A DNA stretch of 64,000 nt from an uncultured Siphonobacter sp. (lineage in GTDB: Bacteria; Bacteroidota; Bacteroidia; Cytophagales; Spirosomataceae): NCBI GenBank assembly GCA_913775095.1, contig CAJYIW010000024.1:62001-126000 (forward strand), in the 5' to 3' direction. Made by a program: the position numbers and the translations under genes. This document shows positions 8,552-17,884 of this stretch, one piece after another; the stretch's first letter is position 1, and each line of letters opens with the position of its first letter. Under the pieces are notes generated by a model, which was not told the origin of the DNA, ran no database searches, and saw only the letters and a list, made by a program, of their open reading frames with translations.

Positions 8552-11343
8552 TTGATGACTTTCAAAGCTCCGTCCAGCACGTAGCTTTTTCCTTTTTCAG
8601 TGGGTAAAGAAACTTCCTGCGTTCCGTAGCGAAGCAGGGCCGTTTGTCCGGCTTTGGAATGGAGGGTTACCTGTTTGAGTTTTCCCTGCTCCCAGTGAAA
8701 ATCCAGCTCAAATCCGCCCCTGGCGAGCATTCCTTTGATCGTTCCCGTGGGAATTTCGGAAGGCAAGGCCGGTAACAGGTCTACGTATGGAGTATGACTT
8801 TGCAGGAACATTTCCGCGATTCCCGCCGAGCCGCCAAAGTTTCCGTCGATCTGAAACGGCGGGTGAGCATCAAACAAATTGACGTAGGAGCCGCCCTTAC
8901 CCGAAACGGGCCGTAGCAGTAGTTTCACCAGTTCCAGGGCGTGTTCGCCTTCTTTGAATCTGGCCCAGAAGTTAATTTTCCAGGCCAGACTCCAGCCCGT
9001 TCCTTCATCGCCCCGGTAGATCAGCGACTGCCGGGCCGCCTTCATCAACTCCGGCGACTGCTCCCAGGTAATGTCATTGCCGGGATGTACGCCCCAGAGG
9101 TGCGACACGTGACGGTGCTTGTTGGTCATATCGTCTTTATCTTCCAGCCATTCCTGCAACTGCCCGAACTTCCCAATCTGATTGGGAGCAATCTGTTTCA
9201 GTTTCGACCGTAAGGTATCCCGGAAAACCGCATCCGTTTTCAGGATTTCGCTGGCGTTGATGGTATTGCGAAACAAGGTTCGGATGATCTGATGATCCAT
9301 CGTCGGACCAGCGACCAGGCCTCCGTTTTCGGGCGAGTTACCCGGCGTACTGATCAGCCAACCCGTTTTAGGATCTTTTACCAGAAAATCCACGAAAAAC
9401 TGAGCCGAGGCTTTCATCGCTGGATACGCCCGGTTTTTCAGGAAATTCGCATCCTGCGAGTACAGGTAATGCTCCCACAGGTGCTGACTGAGCCAGCCCC
9501 CGCCCGTTACCCAGATGCCGTGATTCGAGGCATTGATGGGAGCCGTGCCCCGCCAGAGGTCGGTATTGTGGTGCAACACCCAGCCACGGGCGTTGTAATG
9601 CTGCTTTGCCGTTTCCTTTCCCGCCTGAGCCAGCTCATCAATCATCCGGAACAAGGGCTCATGCAATCGGGAAAGATTCAGCACCTCGGCAGGCCAGTAA
9701 TTCATTTCGAGGTTAATATTCGTAGTGTACTTACTGCCCCAGGACGGAGCCAGTAAATCATTCCAGATGCCCTGTAGATTCGCGGGCTGCGACCCCGGCC
9801 GTGAACTGGCAATCAGCAGATAGCGTCCGTACTGAACGTATAAGGCCATGAACGAAGGATCGGGAGCCTTACTGAAATTCGCCAGTCGCTGATCAGTAGG
9901 CCGATAGATTTTCGTCGTGGGTCCGAGATCGATTGAGAAGGTTCGGTAATAACTCTGGTATTCCTGCACATGATCCTGACGAATCTGAGCGTAGGTTTTC
10001 CCTCTGAGTTTTTCCAGATCCTGTTTCGCCTTCACTTCGGGTTTACCGGATACGTCTTTGTAATTCACAAAATTGGTAGCAGCGGTCAGGTAGAAATGCA
10101 CCTCGTCGGCTCCTGCAATAACCAGCTCGTTATCAATTACATCCACCTTTCCTTTCTGAGCCTCTACCCGCAGGTAACTCGTGCCGCGTAAGGCTCCGTT
10201 CCGAACCTGCACGTCCAGCCGGATCGTCTCCTTACCTTCTTTCTGAATCCTATACTTCGCGTGTGGACTGGCGAGCAACGCCCTCAGGCTGATGCTTCCG
10301 GGCTTGCTGGCGGTCAGGCGAATCGCCATGGCCTGTTGCGGCTGACTGATCAGATATTCCCGATGATACTGGATTCCATTTGCCGTGAATTGGGTGTGTA
10401 CCGTTGCGTCTTCCAGCCGTAATTCCCGGGTATAATTACTGACATTCTTCAGATTCGGAAAATTCAGATAGACATCGCCGAAGGGCTGATAATCGGCCTG
10501 GTACCGCGGAACGGCGGGAGGCTCGCTGTTCTGAATTTTATACTTCCAATACCCGTTTAGAGAAATCTTCTCCGCCTCTGACGCACCGACCGGATACACG
10601 CCAATGGCTCGGGTGGTATCTTTGTAACCGGCCAGACCGCCTTTGTCAACGAAGTTAATGACCTGAATGGCAAGAGTGTTTTTTCCTGCGTTCAGCAGTT
10701 TAGCGGGAATTTTATATTGCCGAGGCTCAGCCGTCTGCATGGATCCGACCAGCGTTCCGTTGACATAGGTATGGTCTTCATCGCGAATGCGGTTTAAATC
10801 CAGCATCAGATCTTTGCCTTTCCAGGTTTCGGGAAGGTTGAAGCTCGTTCGAAACCACAAAGCTCCGTCGAGTCCTTCAAAACCCACAGCCTCCCACCCC
10901 TCAAACGACGGTACTTTCATCGTTTTCCAGTCAGCGTCGTTATAAGTGGCTTCAGCCGGGTTACCTGCAATGCCTTTCCCTACCCGCATATCAGCGAGCC
11001 ACTGCCCCCGGCTTCCTTCGTTGCTTTTCAAGCCCATGAAATGCTTTTCGGCCAGGGCTTCGGCTTCTTTCTGTTTGCCTTCGGCTAATAACTGTCGGAT
11101 TTCAGTGAGGTATTGGGCCGCTCCGGGGCGGGCAAATGCTCTGGGCTCGCCCGTCCACAACGTTTCTTCATTGAACTGAATGCGGTCTTTTTCTACACCA
11201 CCAAACACCATCGCTCCCATGCGGCCATTGCCCAGCGGCAGGGCATCCGTCCACTTCACGGCGGGCTGATGGTAACTCAGTTTGTAATTCTGAGCCTGGA
11301 CGGCGTAACTCAGCAATACCAGCAAGACTATTTTCAATTTCAT
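8548..11343 (-). CDS. GH95 alpha-L-fucosidase/alpha-L-galactosidase with an inserted beta-sandwich domain
   Basis: 931 residues with a signal peptide (to about Ala17). The N-terminal GH95 super-sandwich starts with PAVKWTDALPLGNGRMGAMV and RIQFNEETLWTGEP; the catalytic six-hairpin barrel contains WNDLLAPSWGSKYTTNINLEMN and DGNFGGSAGIAEMFLQSH. GH95 enzymes remove alpha-1,2-L-fucose or alpha-L-galactose from pectin and xyloglucan side chains. Unusual: between KHFMG (101-104) and YQPFGDVYLNFP (285-296), which are normally adjacent, about 178 extra residues form a jelly-roll domain of the type seen inside sialate O-acetylesterases (LDLNRIRDEDHTYVNGTLVG). It is translationally coupled to the following GH2 gene by a 4-base overlap and separated from the upstream GH28 gene by 391 bases of repeats. 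Confidence 0.9.
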   Translation of the reverse strand: MKLKIVLLVLLSYAVQAQNYKLSYHQPAVKWTDALPLGNGRMGAMVFGGVEKDRIQFNEETLWTGEPRAFARPGAAQYLTEIRQLLAEGKQKEAEALAEKHFMGLKSNEGSRGQWLADMRVGKGIAGNPAEATYNDADWKTMKVPSFEGWEAVGFEGLDGALWFRTSFNLPETWKGKDLMLDLNRIRDEDHTYVNGTLVGSMQTAEPRQYKIPAKLLNAGKNTLAIQVINFVDKGGLAGYKDTTRAIGVYPVGASEAEKISLNGYWKYKIQNSEPPAVPRYQADYQPFGDVYLNFPNLKNVSNYTRELRLEDATVHTQFTANGIQYHREYLISQPQQAMAIRLTASKPGSISLRALLASPHAKYRIQKEGKETIRLDVQVRNGALRGTSYLRVEAQKGKVDVIDNELVIAGADEVHFYLTAATNFVNYKDVSGKPEVKAKQDLEKLRGKTYAQIRQDHVQEYQSYYRTFSIDLGPTTKIYRPTDQRLANFSKAPDPSFMALYVQYGRYLLIASSRPGSQPANLQGIWNDLLAPSWGSKYTTNINLEMNYWPAEVLNLSRLHEPLFRMIDELAQAGKETAKQHYNARGWVLHHNTDLWRGTAPINASNHGIWVTGGGWLSQHLWEHYLYSQDANFLKNRAYPAMKASAQFFVDFLVKDPKTGWLISTPGNSPENGGLVAGPTMDHQIIRTLFRNTINASEILKTDAVFRDTLRSKLKQIAPNQIGKFGQLQEWLEDKDDMTNKHRHVSHLWGVHPGNDITWEQSPELMKAARQSLIYRGDEGTGWSLAWKINFWARFKEGEHALELVKLLLRPVSGKGGSYVNLFDAHPPFQIDGNFGGSAGIAEMFLQSHTPYVDLLPALPSEIPTGTIKGMLARGGFELDFHWEQGKLKQVTLHSKAGQTALLRYGTQEVSLPTEKGKSYVLDGALKVIK

Positions 11344-11734
11344 AGAGAACAGGTTTAGCTATTTTTTCTACGAGACAATCAATACGGGCCTTTCCGCAAG
11401 GTTAATAAGATGTTTTCTCTGGTAGAGACGTCCATTGATGGCGTCTGGGGCGGAGGCGGTTTTTATTACCCTTTCCTCACCTAATACAGTTGGGCTTACC
11501 TTTTCATTTCTTTTATTGCCCATCCTGGTTAGTGTCTTCACCAGCCAGAGAAACTGGTTGGTGAAGACACTAACCAGGGTAAGAGGGCGAAGAGGCGATT
11601 TTGGTTACCTTCCGGTTCTTTCGTTCCCCGGCGGAGACGCGATGAATCGACGTCTCTACAGGTATCGACCCATGGAAAACAAAGTAAAAGACGCGACAGA
11701 ATCGCGTCTTTACGGTAACATCTCCTTTACTTCT
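11344..11734. repeat. Intergenic cluster of palindromic repeats
   Basis: The 391-base gap between GH28 and GH95 holds no gene. It contains a 25-bp inverted repeat (one mismatch) at 11524-11578 around GGTGAAGACAC, and several ATCGCGTCT-type palindromes: about 11424-11448, 11632-11661 and a 10-bp-arm hairpin at 11687-11711. The same words recur in other gaps of this window. They may end or attenuate the GH28 transcript or be mobile repetitive palindromes; there is no T-tract typical of a strong terminator. Confidence 0.7.
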
Positions 11735-13285
11735 TTACTTCAAAACTATTTCTTCTTTCACCTCTTCTGCTTTCAGAACAGGTGTTTTGGCCGCCTTCAG
11801 CTGGTTGCTTTCCAGGCTTATATTTCGACTTTTGTCGCCGCTGATTTTCAGGTAGATATCTGTTCCGGCCACAGGAAAGGCATTTGTAATAAACGCATCC
11901 TGTACGTTCACCAAATCTAGTACGGGCTTACCCGCCTGAGGGGTAGGATTTTTCACGGCATTGATCTCCAGCATCTGCACGTTTTCGGCCTGAATGGATG
12001 GCCCCGCTTCCGTACTGACTTTGACCTGGTGAAAGGCAATATCCCGGGCCGATTTGATGACAAAACCCGTTTTCGCCCGGATTTGTAAGTCCGTGAAGGT
12101 CACGTTTTCAATCGGCATTTCTTCCAGACCGTTCAGATAACCCGCCTGATTTACCTGAGCGGTAATGTTACTGAAATGAATATTGCGGAAGGCGGGCGTG
12201 CGTTCACTGACGGGTTCGGGATTGGTTTTGGCGTACTGCATATCCAGCACAATGGCCTGATCCCGAATGTTTTTCATGATAATATTATCGACCCGAATGT
12301 CTTCCACTACCCCACCGCGACCGCGGGCCGTCTTGATGCGAATGCCGCGATCGGTTCCGTCAAACACGCAGTTGGAAATGGCGATTTTCTTCACCCCTCC
12401 CGACATTTCACTGCCAATCACCACACCTCCGTGACCCGATAACATGGTACAGTTCGTAATCGTGTGGTTTTCTGCGGGAACATTCATCTTCCGGCCGGCC
12501 CGGTCTTTTCCCGATTTAATGGTAATGCAATCGTCGCCCACGCTGATGTGACAGTTGGAAATGTGGACGTACCGGCAGGATTCGGGATTAATACCGTCGG
12601 TATTGGGCGATGGCGGGTTGTTGATGGTTACCCCGTTGACGGTTACGTTTTCGCAGAATTCGGGGTTAACCGTCCAGAAAGGTGAATTACGGATGGTGAT
12701 GCCTTCGATCAGCACGTTTTTGCAGTGCATGAACTGAATAAAGGGCGGACGCAGAAAGCCCCGCTCCACCCAGCCCGGCAGATCGGGACGCAGGATGTCT
12801 TTATTGAGGCGGTGAAATTCGTCCTGCCACCTGGAGCCGGGTGATTTTTTCACGTGAACTTCCGAATAAGCCCACCATTTTTTTCCGTGACCATCAATCA
12901 ATCCGCGGCCTTTAATGGCAATATTCTCCGCCTTATTCGCGTAAAAAAGCGGTGAAAAGTTGGTCACATCCGTTCCTTCCCAGCGGGATTCCACCATGGG
13001 TAAATAGGCATCAAAATTGTCGGTGAAATGAATTTCGGCTCCGGCATCAATCAGAATGGTGATGTTGCTTTTCAGGTGAATGGGTCCGGTTTTATACTTC
13101 CCCGGCGGAAAATAAACCGTTCCGCCACCGCCTTTGGCCGCCGCGTCAATGGCCTTTTTGATTGCCTGCGTCGCCAGGGCACTGCTGTCTTTTTTGGCTC
13201 CGTAGGTGGTGACGTTAAAGTACTGCTGGGCCTGACCTGCGGTAGCCAGGAAGGCAACCAGCAGTAAGGATAAAATGTATTTCAT
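11735..13285 (-). CDS. GH28 polygalacturonase-family enzyme
   Basis: 516 residues with a signal peptide (cleaved after GQAQ, near residue 20). A right-handed beta-helix carries all GH28 signatures: NTDGINPES with Asp230, GDDCITIKSG with Asp251/Asp252, SGHGGVVIGSEM with His285, and RIKTARG with Arg316 and Lys318. GH28 enzymes invertingly hydrolyse alpha-1,4-galacturonic acid linkages, or GalA-Rha links in rhamnogalacturonan hydrolases; the exo or endo choice and the substrate cannot be fixed. The N-terminal strand YFNVTTYGAKKD fits exo-acting Bacteroidota members. It is 20 bases downstream of the MGH1-type gene, so both probably share a transcript. A strong pectin marker for the locus. Confidence 0.93.
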   Translation of the reverse strand: MKYILSLLLVAFLATAGQAQQYFNVTTYGAKKDSSALATQAIKKAIDAAAKGGGGTVYFPPGKYKTGPIHLKSNITILIDAGAEIHFTDNFDAYLPMVESRWEGTDVTNFSPLFYANKAENIAIKGRGLIDGHGKKWWAYSEVHVKKSPGSRWQDEFHRLNKDILRPDLPGWVERGFLRPPFIQFMHCKNVLIEGITIRNSPFWTVNPEFCENVTVNGVTINNPPSPNTDGINPESCRYVHISNCHISVGDDCITIKSGKDRAGRKMNVPAENHTITNCTMLSGHGGVVIGSEMSGGVKKIAISNCVFDGTDRGIRIKTARGRGGVVEDIRVDNIIMKNIRDQAIVLDMQYAKTNPEPVSERTPAFRNIHFSNITAQVNQAGYLNGLEEMPIENVTFTDLQIRAKTGFVIKSARDIAFHQVKVSTEAGPSIQAENVQMLEINAVKNPTPQAGKPVLDLVNVQDAFITNAFPVAGTDIYLKISGDKSRNISLESNQLKAAKTPVLKAEEVKEEIVLK

Positions 13286-13305
13286 AGTGGGAATCTGATT
13301 AACCG

Positions 13306-14850
13306 TTACAAACTGGTTTTCAGGGCTTTCAGGGACTTACTCTTATAAATTTCCTTACCATCGGCAAATACCCGGAAGCCTTTGCCTTTGCCGTATTTCT
13401 TTCCGGTTTTGTCCCAGAGAAGCGTTAACGTCTTGCCGTGATATGGTACCTGATCCAGACAAAACCAGTCCCACGTTCCTTCGGGAATCAGCGGAGTGAT
13501 TTCGAGGATATTGTCTTCCCGGGGCTTCAGTCCGATGAGATCATTAATGATCAGATCGGCAAAACCCGAGTGGTTGTAAAACTTACTGCGGGGAATGTCG
13601 CCTTTGAGCCATTCGCCCGTTTTTTCATCCTGATATTCACCCAGGTAAATCTTCCCGTTCATGACGTGCGACTTCGCGTAGGTGTGTAGCTCCTCGTAAA
13701 AATCCTTCGGACTGACGACTGCATTATGCCTGTAATTCGTCAGATAATTAGACAAAGCTTTCAGGGTTTGCGTGGTCGCGAAGGGCCAGATGGCCCCATC
13801 CCACTCGCAGCCGTGTCCCGAACCGTGCGTGCGGAATTCCGGGTGTCGGCGTTCGGCGGTGGTTAACCCCCAGGGAGCGTTAAAACCCGTCGTGTCCCGC
13901 AATTGCTTCCACTGAGCTTCGTATTTGGGCAAATCGTCGGGCAGGTTAAAGTACCAGGGAATAAAGCCGATGGCTTCGCGGGCGTTGGAGAAGCCGCCTT
14001 TTTCGAGTTTCACCTCAAAGAAACCAGCGGACTCGTTCCATAACTCTTGTTGCACCAGCTGTTTGAGTTTCGCGGCTTTCTGTTCGTATTTCTGTTGCAG
14101 GGTATCGTTCTTTAGCAACTTACCAATGGCGGCCAGAGCCTTAGCATTTCCGTACATGTAACTGCTGATGGAGGGGCGAATATTCTTTTCTTTCCGCCCC
14201 CCGCTGATGGATTCCTCCATGGCGTCTTTCACGTCAAACTGCCAGAATAAGCCATTGGGAGCCAGCCGCTCGGATTCCCAGCGTCGGTAATCTTCATCCA
14301 GGGCAGAAGCCGTTTTTCCCAGAAAGGACTGATCTTTATTCACCAGAAAGCGATTGTAAACGGCGTCGTCAATCCAGCTGCTGAACGAGTGAAACCTTTG
14401 TACGGAATGCTTTGGGTCCACAAAAAGCCAGAACGAAATGTAATCGTCAACATATCTGGAATCGCGTAACCAGCGGCCCTCATAAATGTGATGCCCCAGA
14501 CCGCTGCTGATGGCATTATGCTTACCCGCGTGCTTGGCGGGCGTAATGAATTCCGTGAAAATAAAACCATCCGGCGTTTGTTTCAGGTGTTTCCGAAAGG
14601 CCCACCAGCGGAAGTAATAAGTCTTGTTCAATACCGCATCGGGACTGTCAAACCAGGGTACGTTTTTCGATAACCAATCCGCTGACTGAGCATTGGTTAC
14701 GTAATTTTTTACGGCTTCTTCCTGATCTTCGGCATTAAATGAAGCGACATGACTCCGCAGGCTTTTGTCGGATAAAATCAAACCCGACTGCCCGAAGCTC
14801 AGAACGCTTTGCAGGAATAAGAGACTGATTAAAAAGGTCTGACGCCTCAT
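13306..14850 (-). CDS. MGH1-type (six-hairpin) glycoside hydrolase
   Basis: 514 residues with a signal peptide (to about Gly20). The body is an alpha/alpha barrel like GH63/mannosylglycerate-hydrolase-type domains: RWWAFRKHLKQTP, GHHIYEGRWLRDSRYVDDYI (a likely catalytic Asp in LRDSRY), GLFWQFDVKDAMEESISGGR, and a late GCEWDGAIWPFATTQTLKAL block, followed by a short C-terminal beta-domain (about 425-514). Relatives in pectin loci are annotated only as MGH1-type domain proteins; a GH142-like beta-L-arabinofuranosidase role is one possibility but is not proven. It lies between the uronidase candidate and GH28 in one minus-strand unit and is therefore expected to act on a pectin side chain in the periplasm. 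Confidence 0.75.
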   Translation of the reverse strand: MRRQTFLISLLFLQSVLSFGQSGLILSDKSLRSHVASFNAEDQEEAVKNYVTNAQSADWLSKNVPWFDSPDAVLNKTYYFRWWAFRKHLKQTPDGFIFTEFITPAKHAGKHNAISSGLGHHIYEGRWLRDSRYVDDYISFWLFVDPKHSVQRFHSFSSWIDDAVYNRFLVNKDQSFLGKTASALDEDYRRWESERLAPNGLFWQFDVKDAMEESISGGRKEKNIRPSISSYMYGNAKALAAIGKLLKNDTLQQKYEQKAAKLKQLVQQELWNESAGFFEVKLEKGGFSNAREAIGFIPWYFNLPDDLPKYEAQWKQLRDTTGFNAPWGLTTAERRHPEFRTHGSGHGCEWDGAIWPFATTQTLKALSNYLTNYRHNAVVSPKDFYEELHTYAKSHVMNGKIYLGEYQDEKTGEWLKGDIPRSKFYNHSGFADLIINDLIGLKPREDNILEITPLIPEGTWDWFCLDQVPYHGKTLTLLWDKTGKKYGKGKGFRVFADGKEIYKSKSLKALKTSL

Positions 14851-14871
14851 TATATCATTTGGTTTCTATGC

Positions 14872-14902
14872 ACTTTCCGAAAGTTTAAAACTTTCGGAAA
14901 GT
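14872..14902. repeat. Palindrome of the CCGAAAGTTT/AAACTTTCGG family
   Basis: 31 bases with 15-bp arms (ACTTTCCGAAAGTTT and its complement) directly after the MGH1 gene's start region, in the gap to the uronidase candidate. Near-identical palindromes occur at 57722, 58928 and 62511. An ATCGCGTCT-type palindrome follows at about 14924-14944. Confidence 0.8.
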
Positions 14903-14960
14903 TGTTTATTAATTATTAACCCCAGATGCGATGAAGTCGCGTCTCTACCGTTCACTGAAG

Positions 14961-17666
14961 TTATTCAAACAGCCAGTCGATGTTTTTCTGGCTACCCGCC
15001 AGTCCGCCGTCAAATACGGGAATTTCCTGACTGCCGTCCACAAAACCCAGCAGTACGCACTGGCCCCGTCCTAAATGCAGCGTATGATCGCCCGCATCAA
15101 AACTGAAACTATGCACCTGAACGGGCGGGTATCCTTTGATTTGCACGCCATTGGTAATCTTGATCTCGGCCTGTCCGTAATCGTTGGCACTGGCGTCGGT
15201 TTCCAGTTCCGGGGCCCGTAAGTACAGAGCTGTGTTCTTTTCGGTGAAGAAACCAACCAGCAGTTTGACGGGTTTGTCGGTATGGAAAGTCAGCGTCGTG
15301 CGTTCGGTTTGCTGTTGCTTTTTAGCCATTTTTAAACCTCTCAGGTTCTGTAGTTCCGGGGCGATGGCCGCAATCGTACTGGTGGTATCTGAATAGATAT
15401 TTTCGCCTGCTTTCACCGGGAAATACGCCTGATTTTTAAGCTGAACTTCCGCGGGTTTGAAAGCCATTACCTGCTTTTGCTGAGCCCCCGTCTGAGCTTT
15501 CAGCGAATCAATTTTACGCTCGAAGGTGTGTAATTCCTTTTCGAACACGGGTAACATTTCGTACCAGTTTTTATAGGTCGCGTTCACGCCCCGCATCGGA
15601 ATTTTTCGCTGCGGCGTTTGCATGCTGTTGGCGTAGAGATAAGTCCCTTTGGTTAATTTCGTTAGCTCGGCGTAATGAGCGACGCTCGACTGTAATAAGG
15701 GAAGTGCTTTCTCTAAATCTTTGATATCGCTGGAATATTTGTACCGCAGAATCGACACGGCGGCCCGGGCTTTATCAGCGTAAAACTGAGCCATTTCGTT
15801 CTGGGCGTACACATCATTTTTCAATCGGTTGAACTCTTCCTGATCTTTGGTGACTCCTTTACTCGCCTGATTAATGGCTTCCACGGCTTTCTTTCCGTGA
15901 ACTACTACTTCATCCGCCACGATCATGGGGGTTTCACCAATGTGCTTTTCCTTTTTCCAGTCCTTTTCGGCGTACTCGATGATCATCTCTCCTTCCGGAG
16001 CTTCGGATTCGTACATCAGCGTAAACAGTCCGTAACGGAAAGGATTAATCAGCTGCGTCATCAACATCCCCAGCGTCAGGGTCTGGCGGTTTCCATCCGT
16101 GATCCCATAACGACGCAGGAGCTTAGGAGAAATCTCACCCGTCTGCTCATAGGCTTCCAGCACGGCTTTGCCTTTCTCCAGCGGCAAACCGTACTTTTGA
16201 GCCAGTCGATTTCCCCAGAAATTAATTTCCTGATTACGGTTCCGATCCGCTTTCCAGGCATAGCGGGCCCAGGTTTGATACCAGATCCAGTCACGATCCA
16301 GCTGAAATAAACGCGTGGATGCCGAATCGGCCGTGTAGGGCCAGTCCCAGTAAGAAGCCTGCGGATATAAATGCAGTCCGTTGGCCCCATACACCTTATG
16401 CATGGCCTGAACCGATTTCTGAACAAAGTCCGCCGAGCCGTAGCGGAACGGTTCGAGATTGGCCAGGATGTGCACGTTTTCAATATGAACCGTGCCAATG
16501 TTACTCAGCGTCCGGTGCAGCTCCGCCCACTTACCCCGGGGTGTATACGTCGTGAGGGCTTCGCCGTTGAACTTCGCCATTGTATACAGATTTTTATACA
16601 TGGGCAGGGCCGCTTTCATAACTCGGGGAGCGTCCGTATCGTGAGCCCGCAACACAATGGGAGGTTCTGTTTTCTGACCCAGTGCTTTCAGTCCGTCCTG
16701 AACGCCCGGAATGATGGTCTTCGTAAACCAGTCTACATCGTCCTGTCCAACGCCTTCCATCGCTTCGCCCAAAGTGATTAATAATCCTACATTGGGATAC
16801 TTACCCACAAATGCCGCGATGGATTTACGGGTGTAATCGGACATAAGCGGGGTAATGGGCCGCTCGCGGTCCTGCGTTTTCAGGTTATGCTTTTCGGCAA
16901 AAGGTTTGGACAGCAGAATGTTATAGAACATCTGAATTACCCAGATGCCGCGTTTGTCGGCTTCTTCTGTCAGAAATTTAAAGATCTCTTCGTTCTTTTT
17001 GAACGTCGCGTCGTCCACCTCTACGGCATACGGATATTCTTTCAGCTTCACCAGCGAGGCAAAGGGGTGCCCGTTCCAGAGGTAGAGGGAATTATACCGA
17101 TTCTCCACCATCATATCCAGGTACTGAATCCAGAGCTGTTTATCGTAAAACCAGGGAAAGGTTTCGGGGGTATAGGGGTATTCATACACCGTGCGTCCCG
17201 GCAGGTAATACGGCTTCTGAAGGCCAATGCAGGTGCCCCGAAGGACCATCTCGGGCTGATCACGTTCGGAAATTTTTTCGGGTAACTTCGGCGTCATCCG
17301 ACTGATCAACTCCAGACAGCCATACAGGGCTCCTGAAGCGTCGGCACCTTTTACTACCCAGGCTTTGCCGGGTGTTTTTTCCAGAATAAACCCTTCTTTT
17401 GCTGCGTTATCCAGCGAAGAAACGTTCGTTACCAGGGCATCCGCTCTCGTGCCGATCAGGATCTGCGAGGGCTGATTTTTAACTTCATTTTTCTCGATTA
17501 ACTCCGTTTGATAACCGGACTTCTGTAGTTGCTTCTGAAGTTTTTCTGCTCCAAAGCGAATCCGTTCGTGAGCGTTCACGGGAATAACCAGCGTCAGTTT
17601 TTGCTGAGCCAGCAACGGCTGCAGGCCGAGGATGAATAGAGTAAGTATGGTAAGAAAACGATTCAT
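14961..17666 (-). CDS. Glycoside hydrolase with GH20b/GH67-type N-terminal domain, alpha-uronidase candidate
   Basis: 901 residues, signal peptide to about Ala20. Residues about 22-135 look like the zincin-like domain preceding GH20, GH67 and GH115 catalytic barrels (ERIRFGAEKLQKQLQKSGY, ILIGTRADA, GALYGCLELISRM). The following TIM barrel starts at about 140 (VLRGTCIGLQKPYYLPGRT) and contains NRYNSLYLWNGHPF and LLITLGEAMEGVGQDDVDWF, the last with candidate carboxylates. C-terminal helical and beta-domains follow. Similar proteins are reported as alpha-uronidases (alpha-D-glucuronidase or alpha-D-galacturonidase type), which suits a pectin locus; the precise family and sugar are inference. It is the first gene of the train leading through MGH1 and GH28, with a TACATTTG promoter box 29 bases upstream of its ATG. 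Confidence 0.65.
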   Translation of the reverse strand: MNRFLTILTLFILGLQPLLAQQKLTLVIPVNAHERIRFGAEKLQKQLQKSGYQTELIEKNEVKNQPSQILIGTRADALVTNVSSLDNAAKEGFILEKTPGKAWVVKGADASGALYGCLELISRMTPKLPEKISERDQPEMVLRGTCIGLQKPYYLPGRTVYEYPYTPETFPWFYDKQLWIQYLDMMVENRYNSLYLWNGHPFASLVKLKEYPYAVEVDDATFKKNEEIFKFLTEEADKRGIWVIQMFYNILLSKPFAEKHNLKTQDRERPITPLMSDYTRKSIAAFVGKYPNVGLLITLGEAMEGVGQDDVDWFTKTIIPGVQDGLKALGQKTEPPIVLRAHDTDAPRVMKAALPMYKNLYTMAKFNGEALTTYTPRGKWAELHRTLSNIGTVHIENVHILANLEPFRYGSADFVQKSVQAMHKVYGANGLHLYPQASYWDWPYTADSASTRLFQLDRDWIWYQTWARYAWKADRNRNQEINFWGNRLAQKYGLPLEKGKAVLEAYEQTGEISPKLLRRYGITDGNRQTLTLGMLMTQLINPFRYGLFTLMYESEAPEGEMIIEYAEKDWKKEKHIGETPMIVADEVVVHGKKAVEAINQASKGVTKDQEEFNRLKNDVYAQNEMAQFYADKARAAVSILRYKYSSDIKDLEKALPLLQSSVAHYAELTKLTKGTYLYANSMQTPQRKIPMRGVNATYKNWYEMLPVFEKELHTFERKIDSLKAQTGAQQKQVMAFKPAEVQLKNQAYFPVKAGENIYSDTTSTIAAIAPELQNLRGLKMAKKQQQTERTTLTFHTDKPVKLLVGFFTEKNTALYLRAPELETDASANDYGQAEIKITNGVQIKGYPPVQVHSFSFDAGDHTLHLGRGQCVLLGFVDGSQEIPVFDGGLAGSQKNIDWLFE

Positions 17667-17694
17667 TCCGCGTAATCATAGAGTTTAGAGAATA

Positions 17695-17702
17695 CAAATG
17701 TA
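17695..17702 (-). promoter_or_regulatory. -7 box TACATTTG for the uronidase-MGH1-GH28 unit
   Basis: Reads TACATTTG on the minus strand (match to TAnnTTTG), leaving a leader of about 22-28 bases before the ATG at 17666. This is the typical close spacing for the group. No good TTTG -33 box is evident at the ideal distance. Confidence 0.5.
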
Positions 17703-17884
17703 AGCTGTGACCTGGCCCCGATTATCTAACATTTTCTCTATTAATTATACAATCTTAGCCAGAGCGAAAGTCCTTCTTGGAGGGAAGAACAGTCTTTTGT
17801 TTCTTTGAGTGTTTGCTTTCCCGAGGTCATGAAAATGTAAGCTTCTGGAAGATTTAAGTCGCTTATCCTCTAGTTATCTATTCT

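Noticed and set aside
14961-17666. Assignment as GH115 or GH67 proper
   Set aside because: The N-terminal domain fits, but I could not confirm the family-specific catalytic motifs, so only a general uronidase-candidate call is made.
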